A model generated the notes under the pieces. The model worked only from the letters and a program-made list of their open reading frames with translations. It was not told where the DNA came from and searched no databases. Source: Synechococcales cyanobacterium C42_A2020_086 (lineage in GTDB: Bacteria; Cyanobacteriota; Cyanobacteriia; Elainellales; Elainellaceae). From it: DNA of 64,000 nt. The position numbers were made by a program, and so were the translations under genes. Shown here piece by piece: positions 18,810 through 29,216 of the stretch (positions are counted from its first letter, which is position 1; each line of letters opens with the position of its first letter). The stretch lies in the NCBI GenBank assembly GCA_015272325.1, contig JACYLU010000033.1, forward strand, positions 124,001-188,000, in the 5' to 3' direction.

Positions 18810-19850
18810 ATGAGCCGGATAGGCGTCGTCGCAATCGGCCGAAATGAAGGCGAACGACTGGTGCGCTGCCTCGATTCTTTAACCCAGCAGCGACCGCAGG
18901 CAATTCCAATCGTGTATGTCGATTCTGGCTCCACAGACGATAGCTGTACCGCCGCTCAACAGCGCGGAGTTGAGGTAGTAAACCTGGATGTATCCATTCC
19001 CTTTACGGCAGCGCGGGCCCGCAATGCCGGATTTGAGCGATTGCATCAGCTCTATCCCGATTTAGACTATGTGCAGTTTGTAGACGGCGACTGCGAAGTA
19101 GTGCCAGGCTGGATCGAAGCCGCTAGCCAAACGCTTGATGATAATCCCCAGATTGTAGCTGTCTGCGGCTGGCGACGCGAACGCTATCCGGAACGCAGCG
19201 TTTATAACCGAATTTGCGACGTGGAATGGCGCTCAGGTGCCGTCGGCGAAACCCACAGCTTTGGCGGCGATGTCTTGATTCGAGTGGCGGCATTCCTGGC
19301 GGTGGGCGGCTACAACCCCGGCGTGATCGCAGCTGAAGACGATGAGCTGAGCGTACGGCTGCGGCAAACTGGCGGCACGATTGTCCGCATCGACCGAGAC
19401 AGCACAATCCACGATGCCAATATGCACCGCCTGGCGCAGTGGTGGCAGCGAGCGAAGCGCTGTGGCTATGCCTATGCTCAGGTGTCTTCGCTGCATGGGG
19501 CTCCACCCGAACACAAATTCGTCAAAGAAGTGCGGCGGAGTGTGCTGTGGGGACTAGTGCTGCCTGGGAGTGCTCTGGCTCTGGCGTTGCCGTCTCAAGG
19601 ATGGTCGCTGCTTCTCTTGGCTCGCTATCCGGTGACGGCACTGCGCGTGATCTACGGTACGAAGCGGCAAGGGTTTTCCTGGGCTGACAGCGTAGCGTGG
19701 GGTGTTTCCTGTGGGATTTCGGCGATTCCGGAAGCGGCAGGGGTAGTCAAGTTTCACCTCGATCGCTGGCGCAAGCAGCAGTCGCAAATCATCGAATACA
19801 AGGGGCCGCAACCCCCCACCACTGAATTGATTCAACCAACTGGGAGATAG
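18810..19850 (+). CDS. GT2 family glycosyltransferase
   Basis: A 346-residue inverting glycosyltransferase with a GT-A fold. Visible elements are the VVAIGRNEGERL start, VYVDSGSTDDS, a metal-binding DGD (VQFVDGDCEVVPGW) near residue 92, and AAEDDELSVRLR as the catalytic acidic motif near residue 170. The C-terminal region (about 240-330) is more hydrophobic and may lie on the membrane. The stop is followed almost at once by the MocA-SDR fusion gene (4 bp), so these two are probably translated from one mRNA. Confidence 0.9.
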   Translation: MSRIGVVAIGRNEGERLVRCLDSLTQQRPQAIPIVYVDSGSTDDSCTAAQQRGVEVVNLDVSIPFTAARARNAGFERLHQLYPDLDYVQFVDGDCEVVPGWIEAASQTLDDNPQIVAVCGWRRERYPERSVYNRICDVEWRSGAVGETHSFGGDVLIRVAAFLAVGGYNPGVIAAEDDELSVRLRQTGGTIVRIDRDSTIHDANMHRLAQWWQRAKRCGYAYAQVSSLHGAPPEHKFVKEVRRSVLWGLVLPGSALALALPSQGWSLLLLARYPVTALRVIYGTKRQGFSWADSVAWGVSCGISAIPEAAGVVKFHLDRWRKQQSQIIEYKGPQPPTTELIQPTGR

Positions 19851-19854
19851 ATGA

Positions 19855-22005
19855 ATGGCAGGTAATGCAAATGGACGTCCTGTTGCCGTAGCACTGCTCG
19901 GCGCAGGTTACATTTCTGATTTCCACTACGATGCCCTGAAGGTGCTGCCGACTGTTGAAGTAAAAGCGGTCTGCGACCTCAACCGCCGCTTAGCCGAGCA
20001 GTTTGCCCAGGCAAAAGGCATTCCTCATGTCTATGCTGACCTCGACGAGATGCTGGCTCAGGAACAGCTCGACGTGGTGCATATCCTGACGCCACCCCAC
20101 ATTCATTTCAAAACCGGCAGTCAGGTCTTGGCGGCGGGTGTCGATGCCTTTATCGAGAAGCCGCTGTGCCATCGCGTCGTGGACTGCCAAGAGCTGCGGC
20201 GTCAAGCAGATGCAAATGGGCGGATCATCGGCGTCAGCCACAACTTCCTCTATTTCCCGGTGTATGAAAAGCTGGTAGCGGATGTTCGCAGCGGCCGGCT
20301 GGGGCGAATTGACCAGATTGACATTGTTTGGAACAAAGAACTTGGGCAACTCAAGGGTGGTCCCTACGGGGCGTGGATGCTGCAAACGCCGAAAAACATT
20401 CTGTTTGAGGTGGCCCCCCACTCTTTTGTGCATCTGATGCACCTGATCGGGCAGCCCGATTCCCTGACGGTAGAAGTGAACGATCGGGTCGAGCTGCCGC
20501 GAGGGCTAGAATTCTATCGCCGCTGGGAAATTCACGGCTGGAAGGGCAACACCAGCATTCGTCTGCGCTTTTCTTTTGTCAGCGGCTACCCCGAGCACTA
20601 CATCCATATCCGCGGCACGAACGGAGTAGCGCAAGTAGACTTTGAGCGCAATACCTACACGCTGCAAGAACACACGCCCTACATGCTGGACGTGGACCGC
20701 TTCCTGAATGTGGTGACTCCGGCCCGCGATTCGGCTCTGCAAGCCACCCGCACCCTGAGAGATTTCGTGCTGTCGAAGATGAAGTTGTCGAAGGTGGGCG
20801 GTCCCTTCCCCTACAGCATTGCCCGCACGGTTGAAAGCTTCTACAGCAGTCGCGGTCAGGCGTTGGATGAGCGGGTCAGCCCGGAACTCGGCGAGGCAGC
20901 GGTGGCCTTGGCGGAATGGGTGGCGCGAGAAACGCATTTGCCGGAACCGGCAGCAGAGCCAGTAGCGATCAGCCAGCCAGTGACTTCCCCGGCTCCACCC
21001 TCCACGGTGCTGGTGATCGGCGGCACGGGCTTCATTGGTCGGGCGTTGGTGCGCAAGCTGCGGCAAGATGGCCATGGCGTCCGGCTGCTTAATCGCGATC
21101 CCAATAGCTGCCCGGCTGATTTGCGTGCTCTAGGTGTGGAGCTGTCCAAAGGCGACTTTACTAACCCGGAATCCGTGGCGGCAGCGCTCGACGGCATCGA
21201 GTATGTCTACCATCTGGCGCGGGGGTACGGCAAAACCTGGCCCGAGTTCCTCAAGTACGATGTTGAGCCGACACAAAAATTGGCGGAACTGTGCGCTGAG
21301 CGAGGTGTCAAGCGCTTCTTCTATGCCTCGTCCATTGCTATCTACTATGCCGGTCGCAGTGCGGGCACGATTACCGAAGCGACTCCTGCCCATGCTGGCG
21401 TGTTGCGTACGGCTCCCTATGCTCGCTCAAAGGCGGAAAATGAGCGTCGTCTGCTGGAGCTGCATCAAAAAACCGGCTTCCCGGTGGTCATCTTCCGCCC
21501 GGGCATTGTCTTGGGGAAGGGCGGCGATCCGGCGCACTGGGGCATTGCTGCCTGGCCCTATGGCTCGGTCTGTCGCCTCTGGGGAGATGGCAACAACAAG
21601 CTGCCGATTGTGCTGGTGGATGATGTGGCAGATGCGATGGTGAAAGCGCTGACGGTTCCGGGCATCGAAGGTGAATCCTATAACCTGACGAGCACGCCCT
21701 GCATCACTGCTAACGAGTACCTCGATCTGTTTGAGCAGCAAGCCGGGTTGAAGCTAAAGCGGGTGCCGGTGCCAAGCTGGAAAGAGTACGGCGAAGCCCT
21801 AGCTAAATGGGGCATCAAGCGAATTGGGCGAGACCCAAATGCTGCCTTCCCCAGCTATGCCGACTGCGAGGGACGCGGTTTCGCCGCCACCTTCGATGCC
21901 TCCAAGGCTGAACAACAGCTTGGTTGGTCTCCAGTCAAGGATCGCGAAACTTTAATTCGAGAGGGGATTCAGGTGCCGGTCGCCGAGTTCTATGGGCAAG
22001 ACTAG
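19855..22005 (+). CDS. Fusion of Gfo/Idh/MocA oxidoreductase and extended SDR (NAD-dependent epimerase/dehydratase)
   Basis: A 716-residue two-domain protein. Residues 1-360 are a Gfo/Idh/MocA NAD(P)-dependent oxidoreductase: Rossmann start ALLGAGYIS and the catalytic EKP motif at 101-103. A Pro/Ala-rich linker (about 364-383) leads to an extended short-chain dehydrogenase: GGTGFIG at 389-395 and catalytic YARSK (Y522, K526). Each half looks complete, so this seems a genuine fusion rather than a read-through artefact. The pair would oxidise and epimerise, or otherwise remodel, a nucleotide sugar for the neighbouring glycosyltransferases. Substrate unknown. It follows the GT2 gene by 4 bp. Confidence 0.88.
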   Translation: MAGNANGRPVAVALLGAGYISDFHYDALKVLPTVEVKAVCDLNRRLAEQFAQAKGIPHVYADLDEMLAQEQLDVVHILTPPHIHFKTGSQVLAAGVDAFIEKPLCHRVVDCQELRRQADANGRIIGVSHNFLYFPVYEKLVADVRSGRLGRIDQIDIVWNKELGQLKGGPYGAWMLQTPKNILFEVAPHSFVHLMHLIGQPDSLTVEVNDRVELPRGLEFYRRWEIHGWKGNTSIRLRFSFVSGYPEHYIHIRGTNGVAQVDFERNTYTLQEHTPYMLDVDRFLNVVTPARDSALQATRTLRDFVLSKMKLSKVGGPFPYSIARTVESFYSSRGQALDERVSPELGEAAVALAEWVARETHLPEPAAEPVAISQPVTSPAPPSTVLVIGGTGFIGRALVRKLRQDGHGVRLLNRDPNSCPADLRALGVELSKGDFTNPESVAAALDGIEYVYHLARGYGKTWPEFLKYDVEPTQKLAELCAERGVKRFFYASSIAIYYAGRSAGTITEATPAHAGVLRTAPYARSKAENERRLLELHQKTGFPVVIFRPGIVLGKGGDPAHWGIAAWPYGSVCRLWGDGNNKLPIVLVDDVADAMVKALTVPGIEGESYNLTSTPCITANEYLDLFEQQAGLKLKRVPVPSWKEYGEALAKWGIKRIGRDPNAAFPSYADCEGRGFAATFDASKAEQQLGWSPVKDRETLIREGIQVPVAEFYGQD

Positions 22006-22202
22006 CTAACGTCATGGTCTAGTTTCCCGTTCCGGAGAGCTTTACCCCTTCTCTAAGGAATTCCCATGCCCCAAGAAGAATAGGTGAAGCTCTGCCGAGA
22101 ATACGTAGAGGAATGCCAATTGTACGATTTGATGGAAATTGAATTGATGGAAGTTGAACTGCCTATAATGCACTCGCTCCACGACTTTTCAGACTTATTC
22201 TC

Positions 22203-23486
22203 ATGACTTCTAAGGTTGCCTACCTCGTTAATCAATATCCCAAGGTGAGCCACAGCTTCATCCGGCGAGAAATCCTGGCATTGGAGGCGGCTGGCATGCC
22301 GATTCTCCGCTTCTCAATCCGCTCGGTTGCCCGTGAGTTAGTCGATGAAGCTGATCAGCGCGAGCTGAAGCAAACCCGATTTATTCTTCAGGTCGGCATC
22401 CTGGGATTACTGACTGGGCTGCTATGGGTTGCCCTCTCACGACCGCTAGCTTTCGCATCTGGGCTGCGGCTGGCGCTGCGAGTCGGTTTGCGATCTGAGC
22501 AGGGGCTGCTGCTGCATCTGGCGTATCTGGCTGAAGCCTGTGTACTGCTGGGCTGGCTGCGAGCCGCTGAGGTGACCCATCTACATGTTCACTTCGGCAC
22601 CAACTCCACCACCGTAGCAATGCTATGTCAAGCCTTGGGAGGACCGGCCTATAGTTTCACGGTGCATGGTCCCGAAGAGTTCGACAAGGTCAGGGCGATT
22701 GCTTTACCCGAAAAAATTGAGCGGGCAGCCTTTGTGGTTGCAATTAGCTCCTTTGGAAAAAGCCAGCTCTATCGCTGGTGCCGTCCAGAGCAGTGGTCCA
22801 AGATTCACGAAGTGCATTGCGGCGTAGACAATCAGTTTCTAGAGTTGCCCGAAACCGCAATTTCCGAGACTTCCCAGATCGTCTGCGTTGGGCGGCTGTG
22901 TGAAGATAAGGGGCAAATTCTGCTCGTCCATGCAGCCAAGCAGCTCGCGACTGAAGGTATTCCTTTGCGGCTGGTGCTGGTAGGAGATGGCGATCTGCGA
23001 CCGGAGCTGGAGCGGCTGATTGTTCAGTTCAACCTCAGCTCTCAGATCACGATTACTGGCTGGGCTAGCAACCTCGAGGTGCAGCGGCAGATTTTAGCGT
23101 CGCGGGTTTTGGTGTTGCCCAGTTTTGCTGAGGGATTACCCGTCGTGATTATGGAAGCGCTGGCATTGGGACGGCCGGTGATCAGCACCTATGTTGCCGG
23201 CATTCCCGAACTGGTGACGCCAGAATGTGGCTGGCTGGTTCCCCCTGGCTCGATCACCGCGCTGGTGGATGCCCTGCGCACTGCTTTACAGACTCCGGTT
23301 GCTCAGCTCGAGCAGATGGGACGGGTAGGGCAGACCCGAGTCCGCCAGCAGCACAACATTGCCATTGAAAGCAAAAAGCTGGCTGCCTTACTGAGCCAGT
23401 GTCATGTCCCGGTTGCAACTCAGCCTTCTCCGGTTCGAGGCGACGATCTGCGTCCAGAGTTGCCTAGCCCCCAGCGGTTGCCCTGA
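22203..23486 (+). CDS. GT4 family glycosyltransferase (WcaL/EpsE-like)
   Basis: A 427-residue GT-B enzyme. The N-terminus, YLVNQYPKVSHSFIRREI, is typical of the colanic-acid WcaL/AmsK subgroup. HVHFGTNSTTVAML follows, and the donor domain has VCVGRLCEDKGQ and FAEGLPVVIMEALALGRPV with the EX7E acidic pair. A hydrophobic stretch near residues 60-80 may attach it to the membrane. Located 197 bp after the fusion gene. The downstream flippase gene probably starts just after this stop. Sugar specificity cannot be predicted. Confidence 0.88.
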   Translation: MTSKVAYLVNQYPKVSHSFIRREILALEAAGMPILRFSIRSVARELVDEADQRELKQTRFILQVGILGLLTGLLWVALSRPLAFASGLRLALRVGLRSEQGLLLHLAYLAEACVLLGWLRAAEVTHLHVHFGTNSTTVAMLCQALGGPAYSFTVHGPEEFDKVRAIALPEKIERAAFVVAISSFGKSQLYRWCRPEQWSKIHEVHCGVDNQFLELPETAISETSQIVCVGRLCEDKGQILLVHAAKQLATEGIPLRLVLVGDGDLRPELERLIVQFNLSSQITITGWASNLEVQRQILASRVLVLPSFAEGLPVVIMEALALGRPVISTYVAGIPELVTPECGWLVPPGSITALVDALRTALQTPVAQLEQMGRVGQTRVRQQHNIAIESKKLAALLSQCHVPVATQPSPVRGDDLRPELPSPQRLP

Positions 23487-23547
23487 AATTCGGTTTGATT
23501 GTATTGGTTCCCATCCACTTATTGACCTACCTATTGGCATAGAACTC

Positions 23548-24909
23548 ATGACAGCTGCCAGCGCACCATCCGTTAAGTCTCTCGCCGTTCGTGGCGCTAT
23601 CTGGACGATCATTGGATACGGAGCTAGTCAGATTCTACGGTTCGGCAGCAACCTGATTCTGACTCGCTTGCTAGTTCCCGAACTGTTCGGATTGATGAGC
23701 CTCGTATATGTCTTCATCACGGGTTTACATCTATTCTCTGATGTTGGACTGGGGATCAGCGTTATTCAAAACAAACGGGGAGATGACCCCAAATTCCTTA
23801 ATACCGCCTGGACAATTCAGGTGATGCGGGGGATTGTGCTGTGGTTTGGCTGCCTACTCATCGCGGCTCCGGCTGCCCAGATCTACAACGAGCCGCGCTT
23901 GCAGTGGCTCATTCCTCTAGTTGGGCTGAATACCCTGATTACTGGCTTCTCGGGCACTTCGATCCTGACGCTGAACCGCCATCTTTCGGTGCGGCAGCTT
24001 GCCCTATACGAACTCTCGGGGCAACTCATTTCAACTGTGGTCATGATCATCTGGGCTTATTTCAACCCGACGATTTGGGCCCTGCTCGCAGGCAGCTTGG
24101 CGTCCGCCGTGTATCAGTTAATCTGCAGCCACTGCATGAACAAGGGCTTCGTCAACCGCTTCACTTGGGACCGCAGCTCAGCCACAGAGCTGTTTTCCTT
24201 CGGGACCTGGATCTTTATCTCTACGGCTATCACCTTTTTTGCTGAGCAAGCAGACCGGCTGATTCTCGGGAAGGTACTTTCGCTGGAGTTGCTGGGCATT
24301 TATGGTATTGCCATGACCCTGGCGGATTTGCCACGCTCGGTCACCTTGGCCCTCAATGGTAAGGTAATTCTGCCTGCCCTCTCTAAGGTGATTGATCAGC
24401 CGCGTCCGGTGGTTCGTGCCAAACTGCTGCATAACCGCAAACTGATGCTGCTAGCGCTTGTGGCAGTCTCCGTTGGACTGATTTGCTTCGGGGATTTGGT
24501 CATTAAACTGCTGTATGATAACCGCTACATTGACGCCTCCTGGATGTTGCCAATTCTGACCCTGGGGATTTGGCCACGGCTGCTCTGCAACACGAACGAG
24601 CCTGCTCTGTTTGCTATTGGCCGACCCCAATATACGTCAGCTGCTAACTTGAGCCGCTTCCTCTGCACCGCGGGTGGAATTTTCGTTGGCTATGCGCTGT
24701 TTCAGGTACCTGGAGCGGTGGTGGCGGTAGCTCTCAATGACCTCTGCTACTACGTAGTTGTCAACTTTGGCTTGTGGCGAGAAGGGCTAGGCGGGCTGCG
24801 GCAAGACGCCTTTGCGACCGGATTGATGCTGGCAGCCGCAGCAATGGTGCTGATCATTCGCGCTAATTTGGGTTTTGGTTCTCCTCTCGATGTTCTACTG
24901 GCAAATTAA
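23548..24909 (+). CDS. Wzx-type oligosaccharide flippase
   Basis: A membrane protein of about 453 residues and twelve predicted helices, of the MOP superfamily oligosaccharide flippases. The start MTAASAPSVKSLAVRGAIWTIIGYG is split by the typical amphipathic first helix, and ILTRLLVPELFGLMSL is the family's conserved second segment. It moves lipid-linked repeat units across the inner membrane for polymerisation. I chose ATG 23548 because a frame extended to 23404 would overlap the preceding gene by 83 bp and its extra 48 residues do not resemble the family. The matching Wzy-like gene is two genes downstream. Confidence 0.88.
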   Translation: MTAASAPSVKSLAVRGAIWTIIGYGASQILRFGSNLILTRLLVPELFGLMSLVYVFITGLHLFSDVGLGISVIQNKRGDDPKFLNTAWTIQVMRGIVLWFGCLLIAAPAAQIYNEPRLQWLIPLVGLNTLITGFSGTSILTLNRHLSVRQLALYELSGQLISTVVMIIWAYFNPTIWALLAGSLASAVYQLICSHCMNKGFVNRFTWDRSSATELFSFGTWIFISTAITFFAEQADRLILGKVLSLELLGIYGIAMTLADLPRSVTLALNGKVILPALSKVIDQPRPVVRAKLLHNRKLMLLALVAVSVGLICFGDLVIKLLYDNRYIDASWMLPILTLGIWPRLLCNTNEPALFAIGRPQYTSAANLSRFLCTAGGIFVGYALFQVPGAVVAVALNDLCYYVVVNFGLWREGLGGLRQDAFATGLMLAAAAMVLIIRANLGFGSPLDVLLAN

Positions 24910-25036
24910 CCAATTAATAAAAATAAAATTAACTGGGACCCTAGAAACAAGAACGCTGAGATTTGAGTCTTGAGTTTGGGGTAATTGGGGATTGGTGCTA
25001 GATTGACCTTTAGCGGAGTCGAGTGACTAATTTGGC

Positions 25037-26170
25037 ATGAGAATCACGTTTGTCCTTCCTTATGCTGGGCTTGCTGGCGGCATTCGGGTCATTGCAACCT
25101 ATGCAGAGCGCCTGCAACAGCGGGGGCATCAAGTTTTAGTGGTTTCTCTGCCGCCGGATCCCCTGAGCCTGAGACAGCGGTGTCAAGCGTTACTGCGCGG
25201 CCAACCTTGGCGACCGCAGCCTGGACCGTCGCATTTTGATGGTCGGCAAGTGAATCGTCGCATTCTAGAGCGTGCTCGTTGTGTTACCGCTGCCGATGTG
25301 CCTGATGCCGACGTCGTCATTGCGACGTGGTGGGAAACAGCCGAGTGGGTGGCTGCCTTTCCTGCTAGCAAAGGGGCTAAAGTTTATTTCGTGCAGCATT
25401 TTGAAGCGTTTGAGAATCAGCCTCGAGAGCGGGTGGAAGCCACATGGCGTCTGCCGTTTCAAAAAATTGCTGTGTCGCAGTGGCTAGTTGACTTGGCGCG
25501 GAATCATTTTGGTGATTCCCAGGTGTTCTTGGTGCCGAATAGTGTCGATACCGAGCAATTCTTCGCGCCAGTTCGCTGCAAGCAGACGGTGCCAACGGTG
25601 GGGCTGATGTACTCGGATATTTCCTGGAAAGGGTGTGACATTATGCTCAAAGCCTTCTCGCTGGCAAAGCAGCAGGTGCCAAATCTACGGCTCGTGGCGT
25701 TTGGAGCCAAGCAACCGGTAGACGCGCTGCCTCTCCCGCCGGGAACCCACTATGTGAGTTGCCCTCCCCAAGCCAGCTTGAAGGATTTCTACAGTCAGTG
25801 CGACGCCTGGCTTTTTGGCAGTAGAACCGAAGGTTTCGGTATGCCGATACTGGAAGCAATGGCCTGTCGAACGCCGGTGATTGGTACACCCGTGGGAGCC
25901 GCACCGGAACTGTTGATCGAAGGAGCCGGCATCCTTGTAGAGCCTGAAGATGCCCAGGACATGGCTCGAGCTATCCAGCAGATCCACGAGATGCCGGAGG
26001 CCCAATGGCAGATGATGTCTGAAGCAGCCTATATAAAGGCAGTGCGCTACACCTGGGATGATGCCGTGACTCAGTTTGAGACCGCCTTGCGTACCACAAT
26101 TGAGCAATCGCAGCGGCAAAGGCAGCCATCTTACCCCTCTAAACCATGTCTTCATACAGGCGGGCAGTAG
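25037..26170 (+). CDS. GT4 family glycosyltransferase (RfaB-like)
   Basis: A 377-residue GT-B glycosyltransferase. It opens with ITFVLPYAGLAGGIRVIATYAERL, the acceptor domain, and carries TEGFGMPILEAMACRTPVIGTPVG with the EX7E motif in the donor domain. PNSVDTEQF lies at the domain hinge. Cytosolic. Fourth glycosyltransferase of the cluster. The 127 bp before it include a stretch of A/T-rich sequence after the flippase stop. Sugar specificity unknown. Confidence 0.88.
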   Translation: MRITFVLPYAGLAGGIRVIATYAERLQQRGHQVLVVSLPPDPLSLRQRCQALLRGQPWRPQPGPSHFDGRQVNRRILERARCVTAADVPDADVVIATWWETAEWVAAFPASKGAKVYFVQHFEAFENQPRERVEATWRLPFQKIAVSQWLVDLARNHFGDSQVFLVPNSVDTEQFFAPVRCKQTVPTVGLMYSDISWKGCDIMLKAFSLAKQQVPNLRLVAFGAKQPVDALPLPPGTHYVSCPPQASLKDFYSQCDAWLFGSRTEGFGMPILEAMACRTPVIGTPVGAAPELLIEGAGILVEPEDAQDMARAIQQIHEMPEAQWQMMSEAAYIKAVRYTWDDAVTQFETALRTTIEQSQRQRQPSYPSKPCLHTGGQ

Positions 26171-26323
26171 TACTAATTCCGCTTGTTCGCCTTGTTTGTT
26201 GTGTTAGTCATTCATTGGTCCACTCATTTACCGGTTCACATTGACACTCGTCTGACCTTCGTGTCATCACAGAGACAGAGTTGCCCTAAGCCCATCACGC
26301 TCGCGATCTAAAAGGATAAACCC

Positions 26324-27745
26324 ATGGGATTTACGTTTCCTTATAATCCGTTTTCGGGACCGAATCTTCTGGTACCGCTCGTGATGTTCGGCTGGATTCC
26401 AATCGTGCTTTATTTGTTTTCTAGGCTTCCGGCACAGCGGGCTGTCGTGCTGAGTTTTCTGGTGGCATGGCTGTTTTTGCCTCAGGCAGAGCGGCTCATT
26501 CCCGGTCTCCCCAACTACACCAAAACATCGGCAACCTGCTATGGCATCATGCTGGCTACCTTTGTTTTTGATGTCGGGCGATTTAGTACGTTCCGGTTTG
26601 GCTGGTTGGACATTCCTATGGCAATCTGGTGTTTCATCTGTCCACTGGCATCGTCCCTCACTAATGATCTCGGTCTCTATGACGGGGTGGCCGCTACGCT
26701 CGATAAAACCATGACTTGGGGTGCTCCCTATTTCCTGGGGCGCATTTATTTGAACACCTTGGGCGGACTACGCCAGCTTGCGGTAGGAATTTTTATTGGC
26801 GGGTTAGTTTATGTGCCGCTCTGCCTGTTTGAATCGCGCTTCAGTCCGCAGTTGCATCGCATAGTATATGGAGGACATGCCTTTGCCGATTTCAGTCAGG
26901 CGATGCGTCTCGGTGGTTTCCGACCCACCGTTTTTATGCAGCACGGGTTGGCGGTCGGTGCCTTCATGATGGCCGCAACGCTAATTGGTATCTGGCTTTG
27001 GCAAACGAACGTGTTGAAGCGGGTGTGGAATGTGCCCATGGCGTGGCTGGTGGCGGTGATGTTCCTAACCTTTATCTTGTTGCGATCGACAGGTGCTTTG
27101 GGACTATTCGCTCTGGGAATCGCTATTTTGTTTATTGCCAAGCAATTTCGCACGGCGCTGCCTGTCTATCTGGTGATTGGTGCAATTGTAATTTATCTCT
27201 ACATCAACGCCGAAACGAGAGTATACTTCACCGATCAGCTCATCGGGTATCTCTCGGAGATTCTGCCGCCAGACCGGGTGGGATCTCTAGAGTTTCGCTT
27301 CAATAATGAGGAGCTGCTGGTTGACCGCGCCCGTGAGAGACTGATCTTTGGCTGGGGGGGTTGGGGTCGCTCGCGGGTGCTGCTCGATCCGTACGGGCCG
27401 CAATATACCGTTCAAGATAGTTTGTGGATTATTGCCTTTGGCGAGAATGGCACGGTGGGCTTAGCAAGTCTGTTTAGCGCCATGCTGATGCCGATTGTTG
27501 CGCTATTTGGCTTGCGCTACCCTGCTTGGAAATGGACCAATCCTAAGGTGGCACCCGCTGCGGTGCTGGCAATTGTCGTCATGCTGTACATGGTAGACTG
27601 CATCCTCAACGCTATGATCAATCCCATCTATATTTTGGCGGTGGGAGGCATTGCTGGGCTGGTGATGACGCCTCAACGCAGTGCTCAGGAAGCTGGGGTG
27701 CGCTTGTCGCCGACGCCGCGCCGGGCTTTGGTTCAGTCGCAATAG
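26324..27745 (+). CDS. Wzy-like O-antigen/exopolysaccharide polymerase
   Basis: A 473-residue membrane protein with about ten to twelve hydrophobic segments and one larger periplasmic loop around residues 300-355 (VGSLEFRFNNEELLVDRA, then IFGWGGWGRSR), as in Wzy and O-antigen ligase proteins. The RFNNE...FGWGGWG loop is where catalytic residues lie in related polymerases. Its position directly after glycosyltransferases and a flippase supports the role. Start ATG 26324 is preceded by AAGGATAAACC. A ligase function cannot be excluded. The gene converges on eno. Confidence 0.75.
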   Translation: MGFTFPYNPFSGPNLLVPLVMFGWIPIVLYLFSRLPAQRAVVLSFLVAWLFLPQAERLIPGLPNYTKTSATCYGIMLATFVFDVGRFSTFRFGWLDIPMAIWCFICPLASSLTNDLGLYDGVAATLDKTMTWGAPYFLGRIYLNTLGGLRQLAVGIFIGGLVYVPLCLFESRFSPQLHRIVYGGHAFADFSQAMRLGGFRPTVFMQHGLAVGAFMMAATLIGIWLWQTNVLKRVWNVPMAWLVAVMFLTFILLRSTGALGLFALGIAILFIAKQFRTALPVYLVIGAIVIYLYINAETRVYFTDQLIGYLSEILPPDRVGSLEFRFNNEELLVDRARERLIFGWGGWGRSRVLLDPYGPQYTVQDSLWIIAFGENGTVGLASLFSAMLMPIVALFGLRYPAWKWTNPKVAPAAVLAIVVMLYMVDCILNAMINPIYILAVGGIAGLVMTPQRSAQEAGVRLSPTPRRALVQSQ

Positions 27746-27758
27746 AGCAAAAGGGAAA

Positions 27759-27781
27759 GGGGGACACGCTGAGCATCCCCC
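27759..27781. terminator. Hairpin between convergent wzy-like and eno genes
   Basis: GGGGGA (27759-27764) pairs with TCCCCC (27776-27781) across an 11-base loop, 13 bp after the polymerase stop and 37 bp before the eno stop. The T-run is poor, so it may act as a weak bidirectional terminator. Confidence 0.4.
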
Positions 27782-27818
27782 TGTCATTTGGGTAATTTGG
27801 GGTATAGATCAAGGCAGC

Positions 27819-29168
<1,350 letters not shown>

Positions 29169-29183
29169 TCATTAATTTTTAGT

Positions 29184-29204
29184 TCTAGAATTATTGGTTC
29201 TAGA
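29184..29204. other. 7-bp inverted repeat between eno and the D-lactate dehydrogenase-like gene
   Basis: TCTAGAA (29184-29190) and TTCTAGA (29198-29204) flank a 7-base spacer, just after the stop of the 2-hydroxyacid dehydrogenase on the minus strand. No U-tract follows in that direction, so a terminator role is uncertain. Confidence 0.4.
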
Positions 29205-29216
29205 GGGTCTCGATCA

